A stretch of 64,000 nucleotides of DNA from Cepaea nemoralis (taxonomy: Eukaryota > Mollusca > Gastropoda > Stylommatophora > Helicidae). The stretch spans positions 607,001 to 671,000 of the forward strand of contig JACEFZ010011398.1 of assembly GCA_014155875.1 (NCBI GenBank), in the 5' to 3' direction. Below the pieces are notes generated by a model. That model did not search any database. It saw only the letters and a list, made by a program, of their open reading frames with translations, and was not told the origin of the DNA. Both the position numbers and the translations under genes were made by a program. Shown here piece after piece: positions 54,531 to 64,000 of this stretch; within the stretch, counting starts at the first letter, position 1, and the number at the start of each line of letters is the position of its first letter.

Positions 54531-56281
54531 TAAAGCCCAAGAGAATCTACAGAAGCCGAACAGAAGGAAGACCACGCATTGACACCAGCGGCACCCAAAA
54601 TAAAGAGAAGGTCAACAAATTCATGCAGGCTCTAGCGGATACTCTACCTGGCCCCACAGACGGAGATTCCACCGAGAGATGGAGTCATTTTCGCGACACC
54701 ATCTACAATACAGCACTATCAACATTTGGCAAGAAGCAAACTAAGTCAACCGACTGGTTTGAAGCACACTCTGAAGAGATGCTCCCAGTCCTGGAGATAA
54801 AGAGACATGCATTCTCAATGTATAAAACATCACCTTCAGAGAAAACACTGCAGGCATTGCGAACGGCCAGAAATAGAGTACAACAGATGGCAAGAAGATG
54901 TGCGAACAGGTACTGGCTACAGCTCTCTGCTCAAATTCAAACTTGTGCAGACACTGGAAATATAAGAGGAATGTACGAGGGCATCAAGCAAGCTGTCGGT
55001 TCATCAAAAAATAAGATGGCCCCTTTACGATCAACTGAGGGGGTAATCATAAAAGATCGAGCGAAACAAATGGATCGCTGGGTAGAACACTACTCAGATC
55101 TATACTCAGTGGATAACACTGTCAGCGAAGAAGCTCTGGAAGCCATCGATCAACAGTCCGCCATGCATGCCCTGTATAACGAACCTTGCCTCACAGAAAT
55201 CAGCGAAGCACTAGACTCTCTCAAATCCGGCAAGGCACCTGGAAAAGATAGTATTCCACCTGAAATTTTAAAATGTAGCAAAGAAACAATCATCCCAGAA
55301 CTGTATGCAATATTTCAGCTCTGCTGGAGAGAAAAATCAGTACCACAAGATATGAAAGATGCAAACATCGTTACCCTTTATTAAAAAAAAGGCGACAGAA
55401 GCGACTGCAACAACACAACTATCGCAGCATTTCCCTACTCAGCATTAAAGGCAAGATTTTTGCCAGAGTAATCCTTAAAAGATTACACACTCTTGCTGAA
55501 AGAATCTACCCCGAATCGCAGTGCGGATTTAGACCCAACAGGTCCACCATCGATATGATTTTCTCACTCCGGCAGCTCCAAGAGAAGTGCAAAGAACAGA
55601 GGAAGCCATTATATATTGCCTTCATCGACCTCACAAAGGCATTTGACCTCGTGAGCAGAAGGTCCTTTTAAGGTCCTTGAAATGGTTGGATGTCCACCCA
55701 CCCTTCTTTGTCTTGTGAAATCATTCCACGAAAACATGCAGGGGACCATTTTATTTGACGGCTCAACATCCCAGTCATTCAGCATCAGCTGCGGAGTAAA
55801 GCAGGGCTGCGTGCTTGCTCCTACACTTTTTGGTATCTTCTTCGCTGTTCTCTTAAGGCAGGCATTTGGGACTGCCACTGAAGGCATATACCTCCACACA
55901 AGATCTGATGGCAAACTTTTTAACCCATCAAGACTCAAGGCAAAGACCAAAATAAGATCAAGATGCGTAAGAGAACTACTTTTTGCAGATGACGCAGCAC
56001 TGACTACTCATACAGCAGAAGATCTCCAAAGGCTCATAGATCGTTTTGCAGCCGCCTGCAAAGACTTTGGGCTCACCATTAGCCTAAATAAAACACAGGT
56101 GATGGAACAAGATGCTGGTGCGCCTCCGTCAATTAAAATTTCTAATTATGAATTGGAGGTCGTCCACGAGTTTGTGTATTTGGGGTCGACAATATCAGAT
56201 AATCTTTCATTAGAGACAGAAATCGACAGACGCATTGGAAAGGCAGCCACAACATTTTCCAGGCTAGCTAAACGAGTTTGA
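54531..56281 (+). pseudogene. LINE reverse transcriptase
   Basis: SGKAPGKDSIPPEILKCSKE opens the RT region. A stop falls in the A-run at 55382. It is followed in other frames by YRSISLLSIKGKIFARVI, PESQCGFRPNRSTIDMIFSL, LYIAFIDLTKAFDLV, another frame break near 55660, then CGVKQGCVLAPTLFGIFF, RELLFADDAALTTH (catalytic ADD near 55985) and VVHEFVYLGSTIS. The domain order is complete. At least three frame breaks and two stops make it inactive. Confidence 0.9.
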
Positions 56282-56950
56282 GAGAATAATAGACTAACAG
56301 AGCGTACAAAAGCTCAAGTATATAAAGCTTGTGTTGTTAGCACACTACTCTATGGGTCTGAATCCTGGACCTTGTACTCAAGACAGGAAAGGAAGTTGAA
56401 TTCCTTCCACATGAGATGTCTGAGACATATCCTGGGCATAACATGGAAAGACCACATAACAAACAAACAGGTGCTTGAAAGAGCAGATATTACCACAGTG
56501 CACACCCTCCTCAAGCAGAGACGCCTCCGGTGGCTGGGCCACGTATCTCGAATGGAGGATGAACGTATTCCCAAAGATCTCCTTTACGGAGAACTAGCCA
56601 CAGGAAAGAGGCCAACCGGAAGACCCCAAATGCGATATAGGGATGTGTGTAAACAAGATATGAAAACCATTGGAATAGATCCAGACACGTGGGAGAGAGT
56701 TGCAACAGACAGATGCTCCTGGAGAAGAGATGTACGAAACGGACTGGTGCTCTTTGAGCGCAATCTGATCCAACAAACTGAGGATAGGCGGCACAGGCTC
56801 AAAGCGCAGTCACTTACTGCGGGACTTGCCTCGTCTTACAGATGCGGAAACTGTGTCAGGGATTGTCACTCTCGCATTGGACTATACAGTCACCAGCGGT
56901 GCTGCCAGGCACCTCCCAAGCGGCACAACTCTATAGTCCTTCAGGACTGA
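56282..56950 (+). pseudogene. LINE post-RT region with zinc finger
   Basis: After a stop at 56279 the reading continues LTERTKAQVYKACVVSTLLY, LNSFHMRCLRHILGITWKDH, LLKQRRLRWLGHVSRMEDER, IPKDLLYGELATGKRPTG and ends in a Cys/His finger, YRCGNCVRDCHSRIGLYSHQ. This region is typical of one LINE family that also left the fragment at 40262-41110; the finger may bind nucleic acid. Confidence 0.88.
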
Positions 56951-56973
56951 AAGAGGCCTACTACTACTACCTT

Positions 56974-57247
56974 CTACACAATTCTCCCTCCGGCCCTGAG
57001 CCGTAAAGGCCCATGAGCTTCTCACATATCGGACGACCGACCCATCTGTGTAGATGACCGCATCACCGTCTAGCGAATTCTCGAAAATCAACGCTTGTAC
57101 TTCAGCCTCCACAGCAGCCGGATTTTGTTGTCTGCATTTTCTATCTAGTTGGATGCAAACTGAAAAGGATGTGCAGAAATCTGTTGGCACTTGTACCCAC
57201 TCCTCGCCAGGTTCTAAGTCCTCAAGTGAACACACCTGTTGAAGAAT
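56974..57247 (-). pseudogene. RNase H-bearing LINE, 5' remnant
   Basis: On the - strand the frame reads AAVEAEVQALIFENSLDG, DAVIYTDGSVVRYVRSSWAF and AQGRRENCVEG. YTDGSV is the first RNase H catalytic block, and it joins the 52244-52838 part across the nested LINE. The RT and endonuclease that should precede it are missing: the element is 5'-truncated next to CTTCAACAGGTGTG and abuts the 40-bp array at 57248. Confidence 0.88.
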
Positions 57248-57322
57248 GTTACCTAGAATGTCATGTACAGGTGTGGTATGGGGAGATGTTACCTAGAATG
57301 TCATGTACAGGTGTGGTATGGG
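57248..57322. repeat. 40-bp minisatellite, middle block
   Basis: Two units of the same 40-bp repeat as 51339-52243, between the LINE pair and the hAT-like element. Confidence 0.9.
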
Positions 57323-58418
57323 TAGGGTTGCCAGATACGTGGTCACCAAAAGCAGGACATAATAAGACAAAATGGAGGACAAAGGAGGACATAATAACAC
57401 ACAAAGGAGGACATATTGAATGTTTCATTTAAATCGTTCCAGATTAAACCTACAATCAGTACAATTTTATTACAATAGCTGCCAATAAGTGTATCTTATG
57501 TTTTTTGGAGTGTTCTCAAAATATACTGTGAAAATAAATTGACACAACTACTATGGTGGTTCCACCATAGTAGTTGTGCCAATTTATTTTGTGTCTTTTT
57601 CGTTTGTTTATCTATTTGTGTTGTCCTATCCTTGACAAAGATTCTCAGAATCGTAACGTCGGCCGTCCTTTGTTGTCCTATTGTACTTATTTGTTATTTT
57701 ATTATTTTATTTTATATATTTATTGATTGCTTCTGATTTTGGATAAGTCACACTTTGTTTTTCACCTGTGTACGATGGATTTCCTTGTAAGGTATGTGAA
57801 TGTGCATTGTGTCTGTGTTTAGTATGTCTCTTCTTTTCGCAGGAGCTAAATATACCTAATTGTTTCCAGTTCATATTGTTATATCCTGCTGCCGCCGCTG
57901 CTTTTTCTTTTGTTCCATCTCATTCTCGTTGCGTCCTTCAACGAAGCATGGAAACTTATTTTTCATAGTGTTCGAGAATTTGCATTTTCTCTTTGTAGAA
58001 GCCATTTTCATAAACGTAGATGGCAAAAATTAGAAATTTAAAAAAAAACAATTTTAAGTGGCGTCTCTGCTACCGGAACCGGAAATAACATTAACATTTT
58101 GACCATAGAGACTACAGCATTGTTAGTGTTGCCGAATAGAGCAACAGTTAGATTCAAATTATACAAATAATTGGTGTTTCCCATTTGGTATAAATAGGAA
58201 AATTAAATAAATATTATTAAGCAATGGGTTTTAATAATGTAAACACACAGTAGAGTGTAGATACATTGTAAGTTGTAACAACAATACATAAAAAATTATA
58301 ACATAAAATATTTAAAAAGCCGGACATTTTAAAGGTTTTTAGCTTTGCCTGCCGGACGGAGAACACGAAGCTAAAAAGGAGGACATGCCCTCTCTTTGCC
58401 GGACGTCCGGCAACCCTA
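57323..58418. mobile_element. hAT-like non-autonomous element
   Basis: The ends are TAGGGTTGCCAGATACGT and, inverted, TAGGGTTGCCGGACGTCC. Flanks GGTATGGG (57315-57322) and GCTATGGG (58419-58426) form an 8-bp target duplication with one mismatch, the size used by hAT transposases. Short inverted motifs with AGGACAT/GGACATGCCC recur near both ends. No transposase was recognised in 1,096 bp; the two short open frames (57539-57968) carry no motif. A near-perfect palindrome sits at 57531-57590. Confidence 0.75.
57531..57590. repeat. 60-bp near-perfect palindrome
   Basis: The left arm is 57531-57559 and the right arm 57562-57590, 29 bases each with one mismatch and a 2-base centre (TT). The core is ACTACTATGGTGG, TT, CCACCATAGTAGT. 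It could form a long hairpin in DNA or RNA. Confidence 0.95.
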
Positions 58419-59240
58419 GCTATGGGGGAGATGTTACCTACAATGTCATGTACAGGTGTGGTATGGGGAGATGTTACCTAAAATGTCATGTACAGGTGTG
58501 GTATGGGGAGATGTTACCTAAAATGTCATGTGCAGGTGTGGTATGTGGGAGATGTTACCTATAACATCATGTACAGGTGTGGTATGGGGGAGATGTTACC
58601 AAGAATGTCATGTACAGGTGTGGTATGGGGGAGATGTTACCTAGAACGTCATATAAAGGTGTGGTACGGGAGAGATGTTACCAAGAATGTCATGTACAGG
58701 TGTGGTATGGGGGAGATGTTACCTAGAACGTCATATAAAGGTGTGGTACGGGAGAGATGTTACCAAGAATGTCATGTACAGGTGTGGTATGGGGGAGATG
58801 TTACCAAGAATGTCATGTACAGGTGTGGTATGGGGGAGATGTTACCTAGAACGTCATGTACAGGTGTGGTATGGGGGAGATGTTACCAAGAATGTCATGT
58901 ACAGGTGTGGTATGGGGGAGATGTTACCTAGAACGTCATATAAAGGTGTGGTATGGGAGAGATGTTACCAAGAATGTCATGTACAGGTGTGGTATGGGGG
59001 AGATGTTACCTAGAACGTCATGTACAGGTGTGGTATGGGGGAGATGTTACCTAGAATGTCATATAAAGGTGTGGTATGGGGGAGATGTTACCAAGAATGT
59101 CATGTACAGGTGTGGTATGGGGGAGATGTTACCTAGAATGTCATATAAAGGTGTGGTATGGGGGAGATGTTACCTAGAATGTCATATAAAGGTGTGGTAT
59201 GGGGGAGATGTTACCAAGAATGTCATGTACAGGTGTGCAT
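58419..59240. repeat. 40-41 bp minisatellite, right block
   Basis: About 20 units, many in a variant form (GGGGGAGATGTTACCAAGAA, GTCATATAAAGGTGTGG) not common in the left block. ACCAAGAATGTC and ACCTAGAACGTC forms alternate, giving an 80-bp dimer pattern. Confidence 0.93.
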
Positions 59241-59296
59241 GAGACAACTTTACCCACACAGATATGGACTGTTTGTTTATTTGTGTCCCATCTTAG

Positions 59297-59474
59297 GAAC
59301 AACATTCCTGCAGCAGTTCTGTGCTAGTGCAGTCAACGCTGTGGTCAGTCCGTTTGTCCTGTATGACCTGGCCATGGAGGCGGCTCGTTTCCTGGCTCGC
59401 AACAACCCCACCCATGTGCCCACACAGCTGAGATCCAACATTCTCAACTCCTTGTTCCAGAAGTGTCTGCAGAT
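59297..59474 (+). CDS. ZSWIM8: ZSWIM8 exon K (last in window)
   Basis: The acceptor is CATCTTAG|GA at 59297; G from exon J plus GA gives Gly, so AIKL-GTTFLQQFCASAVNAVVS reads on, then PFVLYDLAMEAARFLARNNP, RSNILNSLFQKCLQM. It matches the ZSWIM8 block VHQFCVGAAKGVLSPFVLQE (from memory). The donor is CAGAT|GTAAGT at 59475, phase 2. The last conserved region of the protein should be encoded by further exons beyond the window; none was found in 59480-64000. Confidence 0.95.
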
Positions 59475-59539
59475 GTAAGTGTGTCCCACCAACTGGTTTC
59501 TCTCCCTTCTCACTCTACATGTCTGTACACATACTTACA

Positions 59540-59542
59540 TCT

Positions 59543-59575
<33 letters not shown>

Positions 59576-59612
59576 TGCCTGCCTGCCTGCCTGCCTGCCT
59601 GCCTACCTGTCT
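59540..59612. repeat. (CTGC)n microsatellite
   Basis: A run of CTGC tetramers with a few CTGT and CTAC interruptions, shortly after the donor of exon K. Confidence 0.92.
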
Positions 59613-59682
59613 GTTCTTTTCTTTCTCACTCTCTCCTTTCACACGCTGTGCCTCTGCAAATTTGTGTGCGCACATGCACATG

Positions 59683-59880
59683 TGTGTGAATTCCCTCACA
59701 AGTCTGGTGTACCACACATATGCATACACACATGCATATGTGTGTGTGAATGCCCTCACAAGTCTGGTGTACGCACATATGTGTGCACACATGCACGTGT
59801 GTGTGTGAATGCCCTCACAAGTCAGGTGTACCACACATATGTGTGCACACGTGCATGTGTGTGTGAATGCCCTCAGATGC
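59683..59880. repeat. 60-bp tandem repeat
   Basis: Three to four units containing GTGTGTGAATGCCCTCACAA and GTCTGGTGTACCACACATAT. Alternating purine-pyrimidine CACATATGTGTGCACAC segments are Z-DNA-prone. Confidence 0.8.
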
Positions 59881-59924
59881 CTGCTCTACTGCCCATTTCA
59901 GATCTTTCTACAGAATCTCCACAA

Positions 59925-60075
59925 ATTTCTAGGACTAGTCTGGTTCAAATTGTCACAGAGAGGTTCGGTTACCACAAATTCTGTTCACGGTGGGTACCAA
60001 AGCAACTGAGGGACGTTTACAAAACTCAAAGAATGAGCTCAGCTTTGACATTCCTTCTGTGCTACTGGGAACAGT
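59925..60075 (+). pseudogene. Mariner transposase fragment
   Basis: The reading VQIVTERFGYHKFCSRWVPK then QLRDVYKTQRMSSALTFLLC fits the mariner segment between the helix-turn-helix and the first catalytic Asp (where related proteins read RWVPRQL then H-x-x-RM-SSLTFL). The frame runs straight into the 29-bp array; the catalytic part is not present in the window. Confidence 0.8.
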
Positions 60076-63000
60076 GGTATGCATTGTAGAGACAAAGGAA
60101 CAGGGGGATGCATTGTAAAGACAAAGGAACAGGGGGATGCATTGTAGAGACAAAGGAACAGGGGGATGCATTGTAAAGACAAAGGAACAGGGGGATGTAT
60201 TGTAGAGACAAAGGAACAGGGGGATGTATTGTAGAGACAAAGGAACAGGGGGATACATTGTAGAGACAAAGGAACAGTGGTATGTATTGTAGAGACAAAG
60301 GAACAGTGGTATGTGTTGTAGAGACAAAGGAACAGTGGTATGTATTGTAGAGACAAAGGAACAGTGGTATGTATTGTAGAGACAAAGGAACAGGGGTATG
60401 TATTGTAGAGACAAAGGAACAGGGGGATGTATTGTAGAGACAAAGGAACAGGGGGATGTATTGTAGAGACAAAGGAACAGGGGTATGCATTGTAGAGACA
60501 AAGGAACAGTGGGATGCATTGTAGAGACAAAGGAACAGGGGGATGCATTGTAGAGACAAAGGAACAGGGGGATGTATTGTAGAGACAAAGGAACAGGGGT
60601 ATGTATTGTAGAGACAAAGGAACAGGGGTATGTATTGTAGAGACAAAGGAACAGGGGGATGTATTGTAGAGACAAAGGAACAGTGGGATGTATTGTAGAG
60701 ACAAAGGAACAGGGGTATGTATTGTAGAGACAAAGGAACAGGGGTATGTATTGTAGAGACAAAGGAACAGTGGTATGTATTGTAGAGACAAAGGAACAGG
60801 GGTATGCATTGTAGAGACAAAGGAACAGTGGTATGTATTGTAGAGACAAAGGAACAGGGGTATGTATTGTAGAGACAAAGGAACAGTGGTATGTATTGTA
60901 GAGACAAAGGAACAGGGGTATGTATTGTAGAGACAAAGGAACAGTGGTATGTATTGTAGAGACAAAGGAACAGTGGTATGTATTGTAGAGACAAAGGAAC
61001 AGGGGTATGTATTGTAGAGACAAAGGAACAGTGGTATGTATTGTAGAGACAAAGGAACAGGGGTATGCATTGTAGAGACAAAGGAACAGGGGTATGTATT
61101 GTAGAGACAAAGGAACAGGGGTATGTATTGTAGAGACAAAGGAACAGGGGTATGTATTGTAGAGACAAAGGAACAGGGGTATGTATTGTAGAGACAAAGG
61201 AACAGGGGTATGTATTGTAGAGACAAAGGAACAGGGGTATGTATTGTAGAGACAAAGGAACAGGGGTATGTATTGTAGAGACAAAGGAACAGTGGTATGT
61301 ATTGTAGAGACAAAGGAACAGGGGTATGTATTGTAGAGACAAAGGAACAGGGGTATGTATTGTAGAGACAAAGGAACAGGGGTATGTATTGTAGAGACAA
61401 AGGAACAGGGGTATGTATTGTAGAGACAAAGGAACAGGGGTATGTATTGTAGAGACAAAGGAACAGGGGTATGTATTGTAGAGACAAAGGAACAGTGGGT
61501 ATGTATTGTAGAGACAAAGGAACAGGGGTATGTATTGTAGAGACAAAGGAACAGGGGTATGTATTGTAGAGACAAAGGAACAGGGGGATGCTATTGTAGA
61601 GACAAAGGAACAGTGGTATGCTATTGTAGAGACAAAGGAACAGGGGTATGTATTGTAGAGACAAAGGAACAGGGGTATGTATTGTAGAGACAAAGGAACA
61701 GGGGTATGCATTGTAGAGACAAAGGAACAGGGGTATGCATTGTAGAGACAAAGGAACAGGGGATGTATTGTAGAGACAAAGGAACAGGGGTATGCATTGT
61801 AGAGACAAAGGAACAGGGGGATGCATTGTAGAGACAAAGGAACAGGGGGATGTATTGTAGAGACAAAGGAACAGGGGGATGCATTGTAGAGACAAAGGAA
61901 CAGGGGTATGCATTGTAGAGACAAAGGAACAGGGGTATGCATTGTAGAGACAAAGGAACAGGGGTATGCATTGTAGAGACAAAGGAACAGGGGTATGTAT
62001 TGTAGAGACAAAGGAACAGGGGTATGTATTGTAGAGACAAAGGAACAGGGGTATGTATTGTAGAGACAAAGGAACAGGGGTATGCATTGTAGAGACAAAG
62101 GAACATGGGTATGTATTGTAGAGACAAAGGAACAGTGGTATGTATTGTAGAGACAAAGGAACAGTGGTATGTATTGTAGAGACAAAGGAACAGTGGTATG
62201 TATTGTAGAGACAAAGGAACAGGGGTATGTATTGTAGAGACAAAGGAACAGTGGGTATGTATTGTAGAGACAAAGGAACAGGGGTATGTATTGTAGAGAC
62301 AAAGGAACAGGGGTATGTATTGTAGAGACAAAGGAACAGTGGTATGTATTGTAGAGACAAAGGAACAGGGGTATGTATTGTAGAGACAAAGGAACAGGGG
62401 ATGTATTGTAGAGACAAAGGAACAGGGGTATGTATTGTAGAGACAAAGGAACAGGGGTATGTATTGTAGAGACAAAGGAACAGGGGTATGTATTGTAGAG
62501 ACAAAGGAACAGGGGTATGTATTGTAGAGACAAAGGAACAGTGGTATGTATTGTAGAGACAAAGGAACAGGGGGATGTATTGTAGAGACAAAGGAACAGG
62601 GGTATGTATTGTAGAGACAAAGGAACAGGGGTATGTATTGTAGAGACAAAGGAACAGGGGTATGTATTGTAGAGACAAAGGAACAGTGGGTATGTATTGT
62701 AGAGACAAAGGAACAGGGGTATGTATTGTAGAGACAAAGGAACAGGGGTATGTATTGTAGAGACAAAGGAACAGGGGTATGTATTGTAGAGACAAAGGAA
62801 CAGGGGTATGTATTGTAGAGACAAAGGAACAGGGGTATGCATTGTAGAGACAAAGGAACAGGGGTATGTATTGTAGAGACAAAGGAACAGGGGTATGTAT
62901 TGTAGAGACAAAGGAACAGGGGTATGTATTGTAGAGACAAAGGAACAGGGGTATGTATTGTAGAGACAAAGGAACAGGGGTATGTATTGTAGAGACAAAG

Positions 63001-64000
63001 GAACAGTGGTATGTATTGTAGAGACAAAGGAACAGGGGTATGTATTGTAGAGACAAAGGAACAGGGGTATGTATTGTAGAGACAAAGGAACAGGGGTATG
63101 TATTGTAGAGACAAAGGAACAGGGGTATGTATTGTAGAGACAAAGGAACAGGGGTATGTATTGTAGAGACAAAGGAACAGGGGTATGTATTGTAGAGACA
63201 AAGGAACAGGGGGATGTATTGTAGAGACAAAGGAACAGGGGTATGTATTGTAGAGACAAAGGAACAGGGGTATGTATTGTAGAGACAAAGGAACAGGGGT
63301 ATGTATTGTAGAGACAAAGGAACAGGGGTATGTATTGTAGAGACAAAGGAACAGTGGGTATGTATTGTAGAGACAAAGGAACAGGGGTATGTATTGTAGA
63401 GACAAAGGAACAGTGGGATGTATTGTAGAGACAAAGGAACAGTGGTATGTATTGTAGAGACAAAGGAACAGGGGTATGTATTGTAGAGACAAAGGAACAG
63501 GGGTATGTATTGTAGAGACAAAGGAACAGGGGTATGTATTGTAGAGACAAAGGAACAGGGGTATGTATTGTAGAGACAAAGGAACAGGGGGTATGTATTG
63601 TAGAGACAAAGGAACAGGGGTATGTATTGTAGAGACAAAGGAACAGGGGTATGTATTGTAGAGACAAAGGAACAGGGGTATGTATTGTAGAGACAAAGGA
63701 ACAGTGGGTATGTATTGTAGAGACAAAGGAACAGGGGTATGTATTGTAGAGACAAAGGAACAGGGGTACTGTATTGTAGAGACAAAGGAACAGGGTATGT
63801 ATTGTAGAGACAAAGGAACAGGGGTATGCTATTGTAGAGACAAAGGAACAGGGGTATGCATTGTAGAGACAAAGGAACAGGGGGATGCATTGTAGAGACA
63901 AGGAACAGTGGTATGTATTGTAGAGACAAAGGAACAGGGGTATGCATTGTAGAGACAAAGGAACAGGGGTATGTATTGTAGAGACAAAGGAACAGGGGGA
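60066..64000. repeat. 29-bp minisatellite, runs off window end
   Basis: About 135 copies of GGGTATGTATTGTAGAGACA plus AAGGAACAG. Positions 9-11 vary (GTATGTA, GTATGCA, GGATGCA, GGATGTA), and GTGG versus GGGG alternates. The array begins inside the mariner fragment (GGAACAGTGGTATGCATTGT at 60068). Open frames of 540-1,302 codons on the - strand (PVPLSLQYI period) rotate through three frames and are artefacts. Confidence 0.96.

Larger units (their letters stand above)
52839..56973 (+). mobile_element. Near-full-length APE-type LINE nested in another LINE
   Basis: The host LINE reading on the - strand stops at 52838 and resumes at 56974, with CTACAC on both sides (52833-52838 and 56974-56979), a short target duplication. 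The insert is 4.1 kb on + with endonuclease, RT and C-terminal finger, and ends in a short (CTA)n tail at 56960-56970. The 5' 950 bp have short open frames without a recognisable ORF1. Confidence 0.88.
6334..59474 (+). other. ZSWIM8: ZSWIM8 orthologue, partial gene (11 exons)
   Basis: Eleven exons with GT-AG borders and consistent phases build about 850 residues that follow the order of the C-terminal half of ZSWIM8. ZSWIM8 (Dora, EBAX-1) is known as the substrate receptor of a Cullin-RING E3 ligase that ubiquitinates Argonaute engaged with extensively paired targets, causing target-directed microRNA decay. EBAX-1 also acts in axon-guidance receptor quality control. The SWIM zinc finger and cullin/Elongin-binding boxes are N-terminal and outside this window. 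Phases after each exon are 0, 1, 2, 1, 2, 2, 1, 0, 2, 1 and 2, and every join reads through. The exons total about 2.55 kb in 53 kb; the introns are almost wholly repeats and transposons. Confidence 0.92.

Noticed and set aside
59953..63958. Open frames of 540-1,302 codons on the - strand
   Set aside because: They come from the 29-bp repeat rotating through three frames; all three are open, which is a composition effect.
598..63999. CRISPR-like direct repeats
   Set aside because: Units are contiguous without unique spacers, in animal introns and transposons; no cas genes.

Overview
This window is eukaryotic, from an animal and most likely a lophotrochozoan such as a mollusc. The evidence is a spliced metazoan gene with GT-AG introns, many animal-type mobile elements (Ty3-type LTR element, piggyBac, mariner, a hAT-like element, several APE-type LINEs and a tRNA-derived SINE), and very long minisatellite arrays. 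Nothing looks bacterial. The clade is an inference from the element mix; the sequence alone does not prove it.

One host gene can be supported: the 3' half of a ZSWIM8 orthologue (Drosophila Dora, C. elegans EBAX-1), on the + strand. ZSWIM8 is the substrate receptor of a Cullin-RING ubiquitin ligase that drives target-directed microRNA degradation. Eleven exons were placed by reading splice sites and checking that phases join: 6334-6458, 7160-7376, 10032-10182, 12748-12848, 14645-14831, 17599-17679, 21051-21334, 35352-35647, 41600-41769, 48893-49653 and 59297-59474 (about 2.55 kb of coding sequence, about 850 residues). The SWIM zinc finger and cullin-binding part lie upstream of the window and the last exon(s) downstream.

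The introns are filled with tandem repeats and transposons. From left to right: a LINE endonuclease/RT fragment carrying a 48-bp coding repeat (421-1925); a 45-bp array ending at an exon (2497-6333); a SINE (6622-6880); LINE-end and mariner fragments (7752-9791); three abutting arrays (10183-12740); a mariner element with an 84-bp repeat (15162-16371); LINE RT scraps with a 39-bp repeat (16440-17221); arrays at 17268-20410; a partly triplicated exon start (20759-21050); a complete Ty3-class LTR retrotransposon on the - strand (21788-30231) inside a GT-rich block flanked by inverted repeats; a - strand LINE split by a piggyBac element (31255-34386); arrays at 34542-35033, 35648-38217 and 38641-40218; a LINE 3' end (40262-41110); a 22-bp acceptor array (41125-41599); a - strand RT fragment (42100-43170); a 4.1-kb 21-bp array (44455-48550); a 48-bp donor array (49654-51299); a 40-bp array broken by a nested LINE pair and a hAT-like element (51339-59240); and a 29-bp array from 60066 to the window end.

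The main observation is that many arrays are copies of functional sequence. Six of the 22 exon edges are flush with a minisatellite whose unit is the exon edge plus its splice site, and a seventh edge has two extra partial exon copies. At least four other arrays are in-frame expansions of transposon coding sequence. The second notable item is the LTR element, whose pol order is protease-integrase-RT-RNase H, the copia order in an element whose domains look Ty3-like (Gmr1-like).
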